DNA from: Pyrenopolyporus hunteri
Taxonomy: Eukaryota; Ascomycota; Sordariomycetes; Xylariales; Hypoxylaceae
Reading direction: 5' to 3'
Assembly (NCBI GenBank): GCA_902806595.1
Contig: CADCXC010000011.1
Span: 1,612,001-1,676,000, forward strand
DNA: 64,000 bases
Shown here: in pieces, positions 53,851-64,000 of the stretch
How the letters are laid out: each line of letters begins with the position of its first letter
How positions within the stretch are numbered: position 1 is the stretch's first letter
Made by a program: the position numbers and the translations under genes
Notes under the pieces: generated by a model
Databases searched by the model: none
What the model saw: only the letters and a program-made list of their open reading frames with translations
Told to the model about the DNA's origin: nothing

Positions 53851-56800
53851 GCTCCCCTACTTATTGGAGACGATGGATTGGAAGAAGGTATATTGTTCCT
53901 GAAGGAGTATCGTGTTTAAAACATTCCGAAAAGTAAGCAAATGTTTGATGTTTCGAGTAGTATGTAAGCTTGGTTAGTAATATCGATACATGACGAAGAA
54001 AAAGAATAGAATAATTCTGCCAAAATATACATGTAATGATTTTCCTGTAAGATGGCATGCTCATATCCTAAGATTTGATATACCAAGATTAAAAGCATTG
54101 AGAGATAGGATCCTGCTAGAATTTGGCAATAAGTATTGGCTCAAGGAGCCGCCATCGCTCGGACTTAGTAGTTCCTTTCAATTGTCAACGAAAAGGAGCC
54201 AGTGAATACCTTCCATTTGGGTCCGACTAGACACGATGGATGAATACTTTCGGCGGCATATATGAGACTAGCCATATTATATCAATCGGTGGAAATGAAC
54301 CTTGTTTGTTAAATGGCTCAAGTTGAACTCAAGTCGGCTGGTGTATATCCAATAGGTTCCTCCCGTCTTCCTGTTTATCCTTGGCATCTCCAGGGCCCCT
54401 ATTCAAACTTAATAGAATTACCATCCAAGACTTTAGAGGCCAGGTAGAGGGGGAACAAGTTATAATTACCTAGATATGCCAGGTTAGTGGGGTTTGTATG
54501 GCGTGGGCTTCTTCGATTTCCCATTCCCAAGCTTACGAGACACTCTTGAGACGACGGCAATCGATGATTGCTCATTTATGAATACTCATGGCCCAAAGGA
54601 GCAGGCCTACATTTGGATACTTGTTTGTGTGTTCGTATATAACATGTGAATTCGAGTAGCATCTGACTCATATAATATATATAATATCAAGCCGAAACCC
54701 TAGCGGCCATCCCTAGACTCCGTAAGCAAGATATAGAGGGGTAGTCTGCATCTCGAGGCTTCTGAGTTTCCTCACCATAGTATGGTACTGGTTAATTCCC
54801 AAAGTGAGGCTAACCCCCTGGGGAATTCAGCCCGATGGACAAATGACCATAATAAGTGGCTCGGGTGTGGGTGTAATTCTTTCGACGACTAGAGAGCTCG
54901 CGTCCTGTGGGCTATCCGACTGACCTGAGCTATGCACGACCTGGTTAAAAGCGAGGCGGCGGAGGCTGAAATTTCCTGGGAAGCCTCGAGATGCGGGATC
55001 CGGGTATGGCAATTGGGTCGGGAATCATGGGCGGGTCTGGTAACCAACATTCGATGAATTGGCGCGTAGTGGGTTTGATCGGCTGAGTGTAGGGTTGTTA
55101 AACGTAGGATTAAAGCGGTTATGGTTTGGCCCTTCACCGATGGCACATGGGGCGAATATTCGAAATCACCACCGCGGTACCGCCCTACTGCCGCTACCGC
55201 TCGCAGATCTACCACGGCGGGCGGTGGGAGCGCGCATGTACGCCCGGCGGGGCGACCATTATGATGTTCAGCACTCCGTTACGGCGCCTACCCACAATAT
55301 CCCATAAGATAAAGACATAATCCCCTCGTTCGAGAGCCCTGCCCCCACTCGTCTCTAGCGATAGCCGATATAACTTTTCGAAGCTGCTTAACACGCTATG
55401 GGCTCGATCCCACTGACGCTGTTCTCAACACCCTTAGTCAGGAATGCTGTGGTGTCTCGTTTCACCGCGATGGTCTAGCAGCAGAACGGCTCTTTAAGTG
55501 CTTGTTTGGAGTAATGTTGAGGACAGATAGCACCTGACGGATGCCACCGTGCAACAACTAGATGGCGGTCATGGAACCTATTGAGCCGGGAGGGGATTAG
55601 GCCATAGGTTAGATCAATTTCCGAAGCCTCGGTCATGTTTCAAATAATGTAAAATTTCAAGTATTCCTAATCTGCATCCTTGGTTAGAGGTCGAGTTTAG
55701 TGAAAGCTAGATAAGACGATAGTATCATCCGAGGAAGAGCGTCCTAAGAATTTCACGAGTGATGAATGTCGAATATTCAGTATGTCGAAATACCGTCAAG
55801 GGGGCGGAATAAGCCGTTAACCCTATTACGCATATCCGTAATCATAAGAACGTAAGAGTAGCGCGAATTGATGATAGGGGCCATTCAATGAGCAGCCGAC
55901 TAACTACGTGCGTCCCTGGCCATGAATTAGAAATTAAGCTTAACGGACATTTTCTGCCAGTATTCTATGAAAGAAAGGGACACGTAGTAGCAGCCTCAAT
56001 CACGCCTGCGGCCCGGAAGTTTCATATAGACTCGGAATGAGTGCGTTGGGCGTTGGTGATGAGAGACCTTACGGTTCGCAAGAGCGCGATGGGAATTTCT
56101 TTGTTGTTAACTTGAATGATGGGGACCTACCTGTAAACCCAAAATAGTATCGCCCCGATATCGCTAGGGGCCGAAATCTTCACGGCAACTGAACGCGCAA
56201 TAAATACTGACAGATAGGGATTAAATAGGATCGTGTCAAATTACTCAGGTATGCCGTGACACAACTGAGACGTGTGACTGGGTTCGGATTCAATGAGGGG
56301 CTTCGATCTACTGATTGAAGGTAGGTACCCATCTAGGGGCGTAACGAGAATAATTCTAAGCAATAAGAGGTAGAATCAATCGCTCTGAACACCGGATCAA
56401 CGGCGGTTCATCCAGGAAGGGGCCGTGCTTGAAGAGGTGAAATAGATGAGGGGACCATAGAAATGGTCAACATGGCTTTTATTAGTACAATTCGCTCGCT
56501 GTCGTGTTTGTCCCTAGCAGGTTTCACCGCGCGTCGATCCGAAGCAGATGACGAAGGCACATCAAGGCAATCCGCAGTCGGAACGACTGAGGGAGATATG
56601 CATGTTCGCTACCTTGGCAGGTAGCCGGGATGGCTCAATCCATCGTAATCAAATCAATTCATGCCCTCCTCGTCTTATTTGACGCGAGTCTTGTTATCGC
56701 GCTAGGCAGGTATCCAGGCGCGCGGTAGCGCCCATGCACCAGTGAAATGGACGAACGTGGTCAGAGTTGAGTTGCGAGACCCAGACGAAAGTGGGATATA

Positions 56801-57034
56801 TAAGATGTAGGTAATTATATGCTTTAACTTGATTTAGTAAGGAGAAAATAGGGTATGTGATGGGGGAAGTGATGATAAATGTCTAGGGAGCAGTACATGG
56901 TAGGAATAAAAAGCGATAAAATCGACGATAATCCGAGGGTCATGAAGTGGGGTGAATGATGAAGGGAATTTGGGGGAAACTTGGAGAGTGTATAGAAAAA
57001 GGTGGACGAGGAGAAAACCAAAAAGTAGAGAATA

Positions 57035-57054
57035 GTAGGTACCTAGGTAGGTAG
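57035..57054. repeat. TACCTAGGTA-type repeat
   Basis: TAGGTACCTAGGTAGGTAGG, another copy of the dispersed palindromic motif, right before the polypurine tract. Confidence 0.7.
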
Positions 57055-57063
57055 GGCCCTATC

Positions 57064-57162
57064 GGAAGGAAAGATGGAAAGATGGATGGAAAGATGGAAG
57101 GAAAGGGGAAGGAAAGGGGAAGGGAATGATGGATGGCGACGAAGGGGGGGAAGGAAGGAAGC
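57064..57162. repeat. polypurine (GGAA/GATGGAAA) low-complexity tract
   Basis: About 100 nt almost entirely of purines on the plus strand, built from GGAAAGATG and GGAAGG units. It could form a triplex or act as a promoter GAGA-type element; either idea is inference. Confidence 0.8.
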
Positions 57163-57446
57163 AGCAATCACAAGACGTCTACCAGTTGGTATTGTGTTAT
57201 CAAACTCATGCGCCCCGACCCTTTTCGATCCCATCATTTTCACCTACTTCCCTCTACCCTCTACCCTTTACCCTCTATGTAGGTAGGTAGGTACTTTGTT
57301 AGGTCCCCTCATCTCTCAATTCTTCATGTTCCTTTTCCCCCCTTCCCTTCTTCTTCCCAACCCAATTCTAGACCTGATTAGCCGGGCCTCTTTTTGATGC
57401 GACATGTTGTCACTTTGTTTTTAATTAGCATCATTTCCTGATCAGG

Positions 57447-57480
57447 GTATTATTCGAGGCATTATTCGAGGTATTATTCG
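57447..57480. repeat. 12-bp tandem repeat, three copies
   Basis: GTATTATTCGAG, GCATTATTCGAG and a truncated GTATTATTCG in direct succession. Confidence 0.85.
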
Positions 57481-58036
57481 GTTAGGTTGGGTGGTGTTGC
57501 GAGGGAGGAGCCATCGAATCAATAGGTACTAGGCGCCGCCGGGAAACAACAACACACCCGACCTCATGTAAGTACCTGCCCTAATCACCTTGCTGCCCTT
57601 TGGCACTTTCTGGCTCTCTTAATCCTCCGTCGCCCTCCCCATCGCATCTTGTTTTTCTCCTCTCCCCTTTCTACATCCTTTTCCTTCTTTTCTTTTTCCT
57701 TTTCCCATCCTCCATCTTCCGTCTCATTCACCGAAATTGTAACTAGGTAGAATACTCAAATCTTGTCATTAGTTTGTCGAAATTGGACGCCAATTTTATC
57801 ATACCAATTTCCACTATCGCGTCCACTCACCGCTCAGAATTCCCCCTTGTAAGCTGCCCAACCCAAGTCCCGTCCCTCCTCTCTATATACCCACCCTCCG
57901 TGCCCGGTCGCATTGCGTTTTGCATCTGCACCTTGCATCGCCTCGTACATCTGAAAACATTCTCTACCACGCTACGTTGCGGGCTAATATTCGATATAGA
58001 ATTTAACAAAAATTTTCTCTCGGAACCCAAGTCAAA

Positions 58037-58627
58037 ATGCCTCGCGAAGGAACGCGATCTGCCACTGGCAACTCTAAGCCGCGTGTCTTCCAGACTATCG
58101 ACACCGCGCCCGCTATCAAGCGCACCACTAAACCCAAGGCGAAGAAATCCCCTACTACCACCGCCACCACCACCACAAAGCCTAGTGCTAAGGTCAAGGC
58201 TGCGAAACCAACCGGTGTGACCAAGAAGAAGTCTGCCGCACCAAAGAAGGAGGGCGTCGCTACCAAGGTAACCCTTTTCTCCATATCCTTTATATTATCT
58301 CAAGTCACTCTACCCCATTATCATATCGCTTGTCCCCAATAGGCTCTGGGTTGGCCGAGTCTCCATTGCCGATACACTATTTCCGCTCGTCCTTTTATCT
58401 GCGTGTTATTTTAGGGTTCCGACACACTTATTATATGATGAATAGAATTTGGTTTCTGACACATTCCCAGGTTAAGGCCGCCGTTAAGAAGGCAGAGGAG
58501 AAAGTAGAGAAGGCGGATGAAAAGCCTAAGAAGGTAATTTAGCCCATTGCGCCATGGGCCCTCTCCTAGATATCCCTACTAATTCATCCCACAGGCCGTC
58601 GCTAAGCCTAAGACAGCTACCAAATAA
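58037..58627 (+). CDS. small lysine/alanine-rich basic protein
   Basis: Three exons (58037-58267, 58471-58533, 58595-58627), introns of 203 and 61 nt, 108 residues. It starts MPREGTRSATGNSKPRVFQT and continues with Lys, Ala, Pro and Thr-rich sequence (KRTTKPKAKKSPTTT, GVTKKKSAAPKKEG, VKKAEEKVEKADEKPKK). Composition resembles histone H1 tails or other nucleic-acid-binding chromatin proteins; there is no winged-helix domain, so it is not a full H1. The long CT-rich leader is typical of strongly expressed fungal genes. The 203-nt first intron is the longest in the window. Family and function are not recognised; a nuclear role is inferred from composition. Confidence 0.75.
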
Positions 58628-60480
58628 ATCTACATCACTCACTACTAGTCTCAGTCCCCCAATGATTTAGACTGGAGCACTTATAACCTGAGAAAGATCT
58701 ATTCGCCTGTCTACCCATCTGCTGGCTTCCAACCTAGTAAACCAAGTCCTCCGGTGGGGAGCTCCAGAGCGATACTTGTTCTGCACTCCTGCGATGTCAA
58801 CTGGATTACTTGTCGTCCCACCTTAACATCCCTGAGTGTCAGCGCCCTCAGCTGTTCTACCTCTGTACCGCCATCCTAGATGTTTTCCATTCCTCTTCTA
58901 CTAATGGTGTTACCCTTGGAAATCCTACCCTCGACGCGGTGGTAAGGATGAGGCGACTTGACGGAGTCATCTTTTCTCTTCCCGTCAAGTTGTAATCGTG
59001 GTAATAAAAAGAAGCCGGATCCGTTGCGTGACGAACGCGCTAACTCTCTTTGGGAGCTGGACTGTCGATTTTCAGTGTTGATGGGGCTGATGAGTGTTTT
59101 AAACTCTGCGATGAGCGTCTCAGCGTGCGGTATACGGAACTAGGATGGATACAAACGCACCATATATACCTACTTAGGTAGTTACGTAGTCCTAAAGGGT
59201 TCCTAAAGGGTTCCCGAAACTGATCAGCCTACCTACTTTACCTCGTTCGGTCTGCACAAGATCGTCCCGAATCTCACTATCCGATACATTACGTAATAAC
59301 CTGCCCCTTTTACGGTGAGCCCCTTTGGATCTTCGTTTTCCTGTTAACAACCTAACCATTTCCCCCTTTTCCATGAAATCACTTTCCCTCGTGTCCACAT
59401 ACCTAGAGCCTAGTGGCTAGTAAATATATACTATCTAGACAGAAGAGACTCGAGCGTCGTCTCAACAATCAATCCAAGGAATGAAGAAAAGGGGGGAAGG
59501 GATGAGCTAGACCTACTCTCTGGTTCTAATAAAATACCTAGGCACCTGGGTAGGCTTCAATGTTACTATGTTCTAACCACATTTAAGATCACTATAAATG
59601 AATGTGATTCTGATGTTTCCTATGGAACTTCGTTAGTCCTCGACGCTGGTAGATTTTCAATGCTAGAACGACTCTTATCTAATGGCTTTGTTGGTATCGC
59701 CCACCCCATGCGAGTCTGCTTGGTTGCACTATCTTCCCTCGCGTAGAAGGCTCCGTAACCCTAAGCCCTCCCATGAAAAACATGGAGAAATCTATATCTA
59801 CGACTTACGAGGTCACAACGAATGCAGCAGACGTAGGTATTATTCATGAACAGTATTTATTACTTCTTCAACCTCCTATCTATACTTCACTCACCACAGA
59901 GCCGGTGGTTTACCCCGAATGTAGTATAGGTATAGTCCCTCCCCTAGAGCTATGCTAGCTGGAAGACGACCTATTCCCGTGAATTTCATTAGTGCTTCCT
60001 TCCAAGGAACCAGACAAAATTATCTCCGCAAGGACATTAACGTGCCCTTTCCTTCCAACGTGGAAATAGTGAGAAGCTGGTGTTTCGATGAATGCTCGCT
60101 ATGGAGATCCGAACTGTTAGTCATCGGGGCCGACGATGTCTGACGTAGTTCGAATCTATCTCAAGGATTTGTGTTATATTTCAATTGAACCGACGCGTCT
60201 TAGCGTCTCGGTTCCGAACCGTTAAACCAATAGCCGTGCCGTGAGGTGTGTGCCTGATCCGATTTCGACTTTAATACTCGCCGCGGTGCAACAGTAGCTG
60301 GTGGGTTGGGAGTGCCCGCCCTCGCGCCAGGGGACGACTCCCAATGATTTGCCTATGTGTGCTGGGTGATTAAGAGGAGGATCCGAGTTGCTGCTTCTTG
60401 CGCGCTTTCTCGGCCTCTTCTCTCACTCTCCAGCTCACCATTGGGTCCCACTTCTCACCTGACCGTTGCACCTCTCCATG
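58628..60480. other. convergent intergenic region
   Basis: 3' region of the lysine-rich gene and of the mannosyltransferase. It contains an imperfect hairpin near 60186-60225 (GAACCGACGC with GCGTCTCGGTTC, then CGGTTCCGAACCG) and a 12-bp direct duplication near 59190-59214 (CCTAAAGGGTTC). No gene is supported. Confidence 0.5.
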
Positions 60481-62161
60481 CTATGTGGGAAAGTGCATAA
60501 CCTGGCCGGCAGGGATCTTAATGTTCTCCCAATTCTTGTCCTCGTCGCGTTCATCTATGTCTCATGTAAGTATACGAACGAGTGGCGAAACGGTGCTCTT
60601 AAAACATACCGAGTTTAATGGCTTGCATTTCCCTTACGCCACAAAACATCCCATTCCGGCCTTCTCGTTGCACTAGTTGCCAGTGTCCGGTGTTGCCCTC
60701 GCCAACCCATATCTCTTCAGTGAATGTATCACCCTCCTGAACTGTACGGTGCGGGTTACGCGCTGGTAACGACGCAAGGTACGACGATAGGGCATGCGGA
60801 ATGCTGAATAACCGTTCGAACCTCCGGACCAAGGGTAGCCATGACAAAGTGCTCTCCGTGTACGCAACTCGTACGTAAGGGTTCATATAGATGCCCAGCT
60901 CCTTCTCTCCAGCTTTCTTCGCCACTTGGGCTACATCAGCGTGGAATAGGCAGCATTCGCAAGCGTCGAAGAAGATCTCGGGCTCGTACCGAAACCGAAC
61001 TGGTGCCGTAACGTTATGCGGTTTCGCAGGATCAATAACATAACTGCTTATGTCTTGAAAATGAGAGTTCGGCAAAGTCTCGTTCATGTTCTGCACGTAT
61101 TTTGCCTGCATCGCTACCATACCGCTCCAGCAAGCCTGAACGGGGACGGCGTCCTTTTGGTTCAGTATAGCGGCCCTCGATACACCTTCTCCTGCATTGA
61201 GGAATACTGGAAAGAAGGGTAATCCGGCAGAATAACCTTCGAAATCACGAGTGACATAAAGGTCGTAGAATTTTAACGGGGTCCAAAAATCAATAGCACA
61301 CGCTGATAAATAATGAGCTCGTCCATCCGACTCAACATTGGTGCTGAAGAGAAGGTGCGCCGCCTCCATCGGATGGAAAAGAATATCGTTCAAAAACAGG
61401 ATCTTGTCGTACTGTACAGTGCCGACGCTAGGGTCAAAACGATCAAGCGGTCGTAAGGCCCGGTTCCGCATTTCAGATAAGTAGGCTAGACGCTTCACCC
61501 GCTTGGTATCATCGGGAAGCGTGACGGTCGGGAAATCCGAAAGGGGCACGTGGGGATCGTTGACCACGTAATTCTTGCATCTCAGCTGCCGTCTCAGGCT
61601 CTCGAGTGCCGCTGCACCTTCGGGTCCGCTGTCGTTTTCGTATATGCTTAGGAATACGTTCTTATCGCCCAGCAGATGTATCAACTCCAACAAGCTCTCC
61701 CCCCAGAAACCATTGGCCAGGTGGCCCTCCTTATCATATAAAGAAACAGAGATGAATATCTTCTCGTTGTTGACGTTTGCGCATCCAGCTTCTCGAAGGG
61801 GCCCTTGGCACCTGGCCTCTAAATCTCGGTAGTGTTGAGGGAGCCGCGTGTAGGATGGGGCGAAGATGGGCGTTCCTATTAACAGTATACATATAACTAT
61901 AAGAATGTACTTGAGAAAGGCGACCAGCAAACCCGAGGGGTGCCTCCGCAGCTTTCGTCGAAAGCTCCTCGGCCGGGATAGACACCACGAGAAGACACGA
62001 TTATCCCATCTCTGGTCGGATCGAGCCAAATCATCCGCTGACACCGCTTCTACGTCTTTACGCGCACTGTCTCCGAGGAGAGCGGCGGAAGCAGACGAGG
62101 CCTGAGCCTCATCGTCGTCTGATAGGCCTATCCGCTTCTCGGACGAGGTAGGGCTAGGCAT
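60481..62161 (-). CDS. alpha-1,3-mannosyltransferase of the CMT1/CAP59 (GT69) family
   Basis: Two exons (62161-60610, 60554-60481), 55-nt intron (phase 1), 541 residues. It is a type II membrane protein: acidic/basic cytoplasmic tail, membrane anchor at about 78-100 (LLVAFLKYILIVICILLIGT), then a lumenal catalytic domain with FISVSLYDKEG, SIYENDSGPEG, YDKILFLNDILFHP and FFDACECCLFHAD, the conserved blocks of this family. The small last exon supplies NWENIKIPAGQVMHFPT, the usual C-terminus, which a simple frame reading misses. The ATG at 62161 is preferred over an in-frame upstream codon at 62440 because it begins a normal type II N-terminus. The likely role is Golgi mannosylation of cell-wall or capsule-like glycans. 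Confidence 0.9.
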
Positions 62162-62671
62162 TGAATGAGGCAGAGCATCAATGCGAAAGAAACAGATATG
62201 GAAGAGCCGACCTGACGTCGGGCCGGTGCGTGTAGCACAGCTAAGGATTCCGTCTTTATGCCACCTTGTCTGGTGAGTCGTAACACCTGTCCGATATACT
62301 GAGAGGAAACGATTCTCGGGGGGGGCGAGGACGAGCCTAAGGTCGTCTGTGTATCGTCTGTGACGGGATCGCGGGGAGGAAGTTTCGTCAGATGCTAAGG
62401 ACCATACTACTTTATCCCCCCTGAAACAGTCCGCGACCACCTATCCTACCAACGGAACGGGAGAGAGCCTCCTCTACTCATGAACGACCCGGTCGGCCCA
62501 GAGCCCTCAAGCAATAGATAAAAGTGGCACAGTATAATAGGGGACGGGATCGCGCAATTAGTATCGATTGGCGTTGGAGCAAAACGAAGGAAGTCGGCGG
62601 GAACTAAGCTTCGTTTGACCGAATCTGCTGGCACGCGTGAGATTACCGGGGGAAGCTGTACGGGATTACTC

Positions 62672-62698
62672 GTTTATGCTGTTTATGCTGTTTGTGCT
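62672..62698. repeat. 9-bp tandem repeat, three copies
   Basis: GTTTATGCT twice, then GTTTGTGCT. Simple repeat. Confidence 0.85.
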
Positions 62699-63280
62699 GC
62701 GTCCGCGGCGTGAAAGACGCGATAGGAGAATAGAAAGCGAACGTTCTCAATATTAAATGGCCTGGATAAATGGTAGTTTTGTGCGATGTGGGCGAATGGT
62801 AGAGATTATTTCTTGGATTAAGGAGTTCCAAGGTGGAGTGGAACAAGGAGGGAGAGGAGGACGAGCACCTTCGAGTTGCGCTTACTACGTACAAGAACTG
62901 TGGCTCCGGGATAATTTCTGGTATTGTATCGGTGGTACGTCGGTACCTACCAATGAAAGATGGGCTGTGTTGCATTACGTAGTCCTTGGCGAGCAAGGCA
63001 ATTGCTACTGTTTTAGACTTAGCGCGGAGCCAAATCTTCTTTAGCTTGATATATAGGTACCTACCCACCTACGCAGATGCCTTAGGTACCCTATAAGGTG
63101 CCTAATACTTGGTAACGATTACACACATAGTGGCTCAGCTAAGAAGCCGCGTAAGGTCGCGAAGAGAGCAAGATCTAATCGATAACAATTCCCCATAGAT
63201 GCGATTATATACATGTATCTCAAGGTGTGTTTTCTACTGGGTAGGCTGCTTTCCGTCCTTATCATTGATGACTACCTGAG

Positions 63281-63312
63281 TACCTACCTAGGTACCCTGT
63301 GTACCTACCTAC
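63281..63312. repeat. TACCTAGGTA-type palindromic repeat cluster
   Basis: TACCTACCTAGGTACCC followed by TACCTACCTAC, matching the dispersed motif. Confidence 0.7.
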
Positions 63313-64000
63313 TGAACATGCTTCCTTCAAGGCAGCAACGAAACGTATTGGGTTTAAAAAGGGGTTGGAACTCGCTTTTTTCTTTACTGCGTATGGCAGT
63401 CGTAAATAAGGTCAAGTTCGACTTGGGACCCCGAAAACGCGCAGCACTGAGCAGGGCGGTCAATACTACCCTGACCCTATAGGTTTATCATACATACGGC
63501 GCACAAACGTACCCAGGTACACATTCGCAATGCCCACGACACAAGCCTCGAGGTGTTCATGATAGTAGCAGGGGAATTATTGACTGGAAAGAAATGGGTT
63601 ACTACCTAGGTACCAATAAGAAAGGCGACAATAGAATGGACAATACAACGCCAAATAATAAGTACATGTACGATAATAGTGAAATCTAAGAGTTATCGAA
63701 AGTACTTAAGGTACGTGGAGGTAAGATAATACCTGATCAGTCCAGGAATGGTTTAGAGCCGTAGGGCAGCTCCTTGCAAGGGCCCCCTAGCTGGCTTTTA
63801 AAGTGTGGGTGTGGGGGCGTCTGTATACGCGCTAAGACCAGAATCGAATCTTTAAAAGGGATTCAAACGGAACACAGATTTATATCATGGACATACGGAT
63901 TACTTACCTACCTTACATAGTACATATCTCTTATAGGACTTCGACCAGGCCAACATAACACAGCATGTATCAATTCATATAAGCAAGTAACATTTCGTTA

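Larger units (their letters stand above)
53851..58036. other. long intergenic region with simple repeats and a CT-rich leader
   Basis: About 4.2 kb without a supported gene. A GC-richer patch at 55100-55300 has overlapping frames on both strands, none convincing. A polypurine tract (57064-57162), a 12-bp tandem repeat (57447-57480) and a CT-rich stretch (57590-57720) lead to the lysine-rich gene. Confidence 0.5.
62162..64000. other. right-end intergenic region
   Basis: Upstream of the mannosyltransferase. Contains a 9-bp tandem repeat (GTTTATGCT-type, 62672-62698) and TACCTAGGTA clusters at 63056-63075, 63281-63312 and 63600-63615. The 141-codon minus frame 62643-63068 is low-complexity and lacks support. 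Confidence 0.5.

Noticed and set aside
53990..54205. 71-codon plus-strand frame after the proline-rich gene
   Set aside because: Lysine/leucine-rich AT-driven composition without motif; treated as chance or a decayed relic.
54889..55320. Overlapping frames on both strands in a GC-richer patch
   Set aside because: No ATG-led frame extends with good splice sites and none shows a signal peptide or known motif. Stops close all candidate upstream extensions.
62161..62440. Longer N-terminus for the mannosyltransferase starting at 62440
   Set aside because: The extra 93 residues are Arg/Thr-rich, resemble translated leader, and would move the membrane anchor far from the N-terminus.
62643..63068. 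Minus-strand frame of 141 codons upstream of the mannosyltransferase
   Set aside because: It contains a simple tandem repeat (HKQHKQHK), no motif, and overlaps TACCTAGGTA repeats; probably chance.
1..64000. CRISPR arrays, prokaryotic operons, plasmid or phage features
   Set aside because: Spliceosomal introns and eukaryotic gene families throughout; no spaced direct-repeat array was seen.

Overview
The window is a 64 kb piece of a filamentous ascomycete genome. Evidence: genes carry several short introns (mostly 49-120 nt, GT...AG, with CTAAC/CTGAC-type branch sites), there are no operons, intergenic regions are long and AT-rich, and the families are typical of Pezizomycotina (AA9 lytic polysaccharide monooxygenase, fungal rhodopsin-like membrane protein, Clr5-ankyrin protein, CAP59/CMT1 glycosyltransferase, RadH/Rdc2-type halogenase). 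A Sordariomycete, perhaps Xylariales, is my guess; the sequence alone does not prove it. I reconstructed exon-intron structures by hand; for the multi-exon genes the reading phase closes from start to stop, except at the 5' end of the GH5 gene.

Layout. 1-5226: gene-poor, AT-rich. 5227-9112: two small secreted cysteine-rich proteins flanking a wax-synthase-like membrane acyltransferase. 10320-12847: a TRAMP-type non-canonical poly(A) polymerase (minus). 13717-17642: two secreted carbohydrate enzymes, an AA9 LPMO and a GH5 beta-1,6-glucanase. 18575-24410: an unknown cysteine/histidine protein and two more secreted proteins. 24597-28544: two mitochondrial heme/quinone-related genes, an ABC1/ADCK kinase-like protein and a cytochrome c heme lyase, transcribed divergently. 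30659-32389: an amidohydrolase. 34842-36067: a seven-helix rhodopsin-like protein. 38798-42600: a flavin-dependent halogenase followed by a GNAT acetyltransferase. 42788-46475: a 1,211-residue Clr5-ankyrin protein (minus). 47037-47563: a MITE-like element with long terminal inverted repeats. 48202-48496: a small two-exon gene too short for ordinary ORF screens. 48669-51512: a secreted subtilase. 52477-53850: a proline- and cysteine-rich unknown. 58037-58627: a lysine-rich small protein. 60481-62161: a CMT1-like mannosyltransferase (minus).

Functionally the window mixes housekeeping genes (poly(A) polymerase, heme lyase, ADCK kinase, glycosyltransferase) with an accessory, environment-facing set (LPMO, glucanase, subtilase, four small secreted proteins, halogenase, rhodopsin-like receptor-type protein, Clr5-ankyrin protein). 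No polyketide synthase, NRPS or terpene synthase is visible, so the halogenase has no obvious pathway partner here. Nothing in the window is clearly a wholly new system. The items most worth following are the 80-residue two-exon gene, the orphan halogenase, the amphipathic-helix secreted protein and the Clr5-ankyrin gene beside a MITE.
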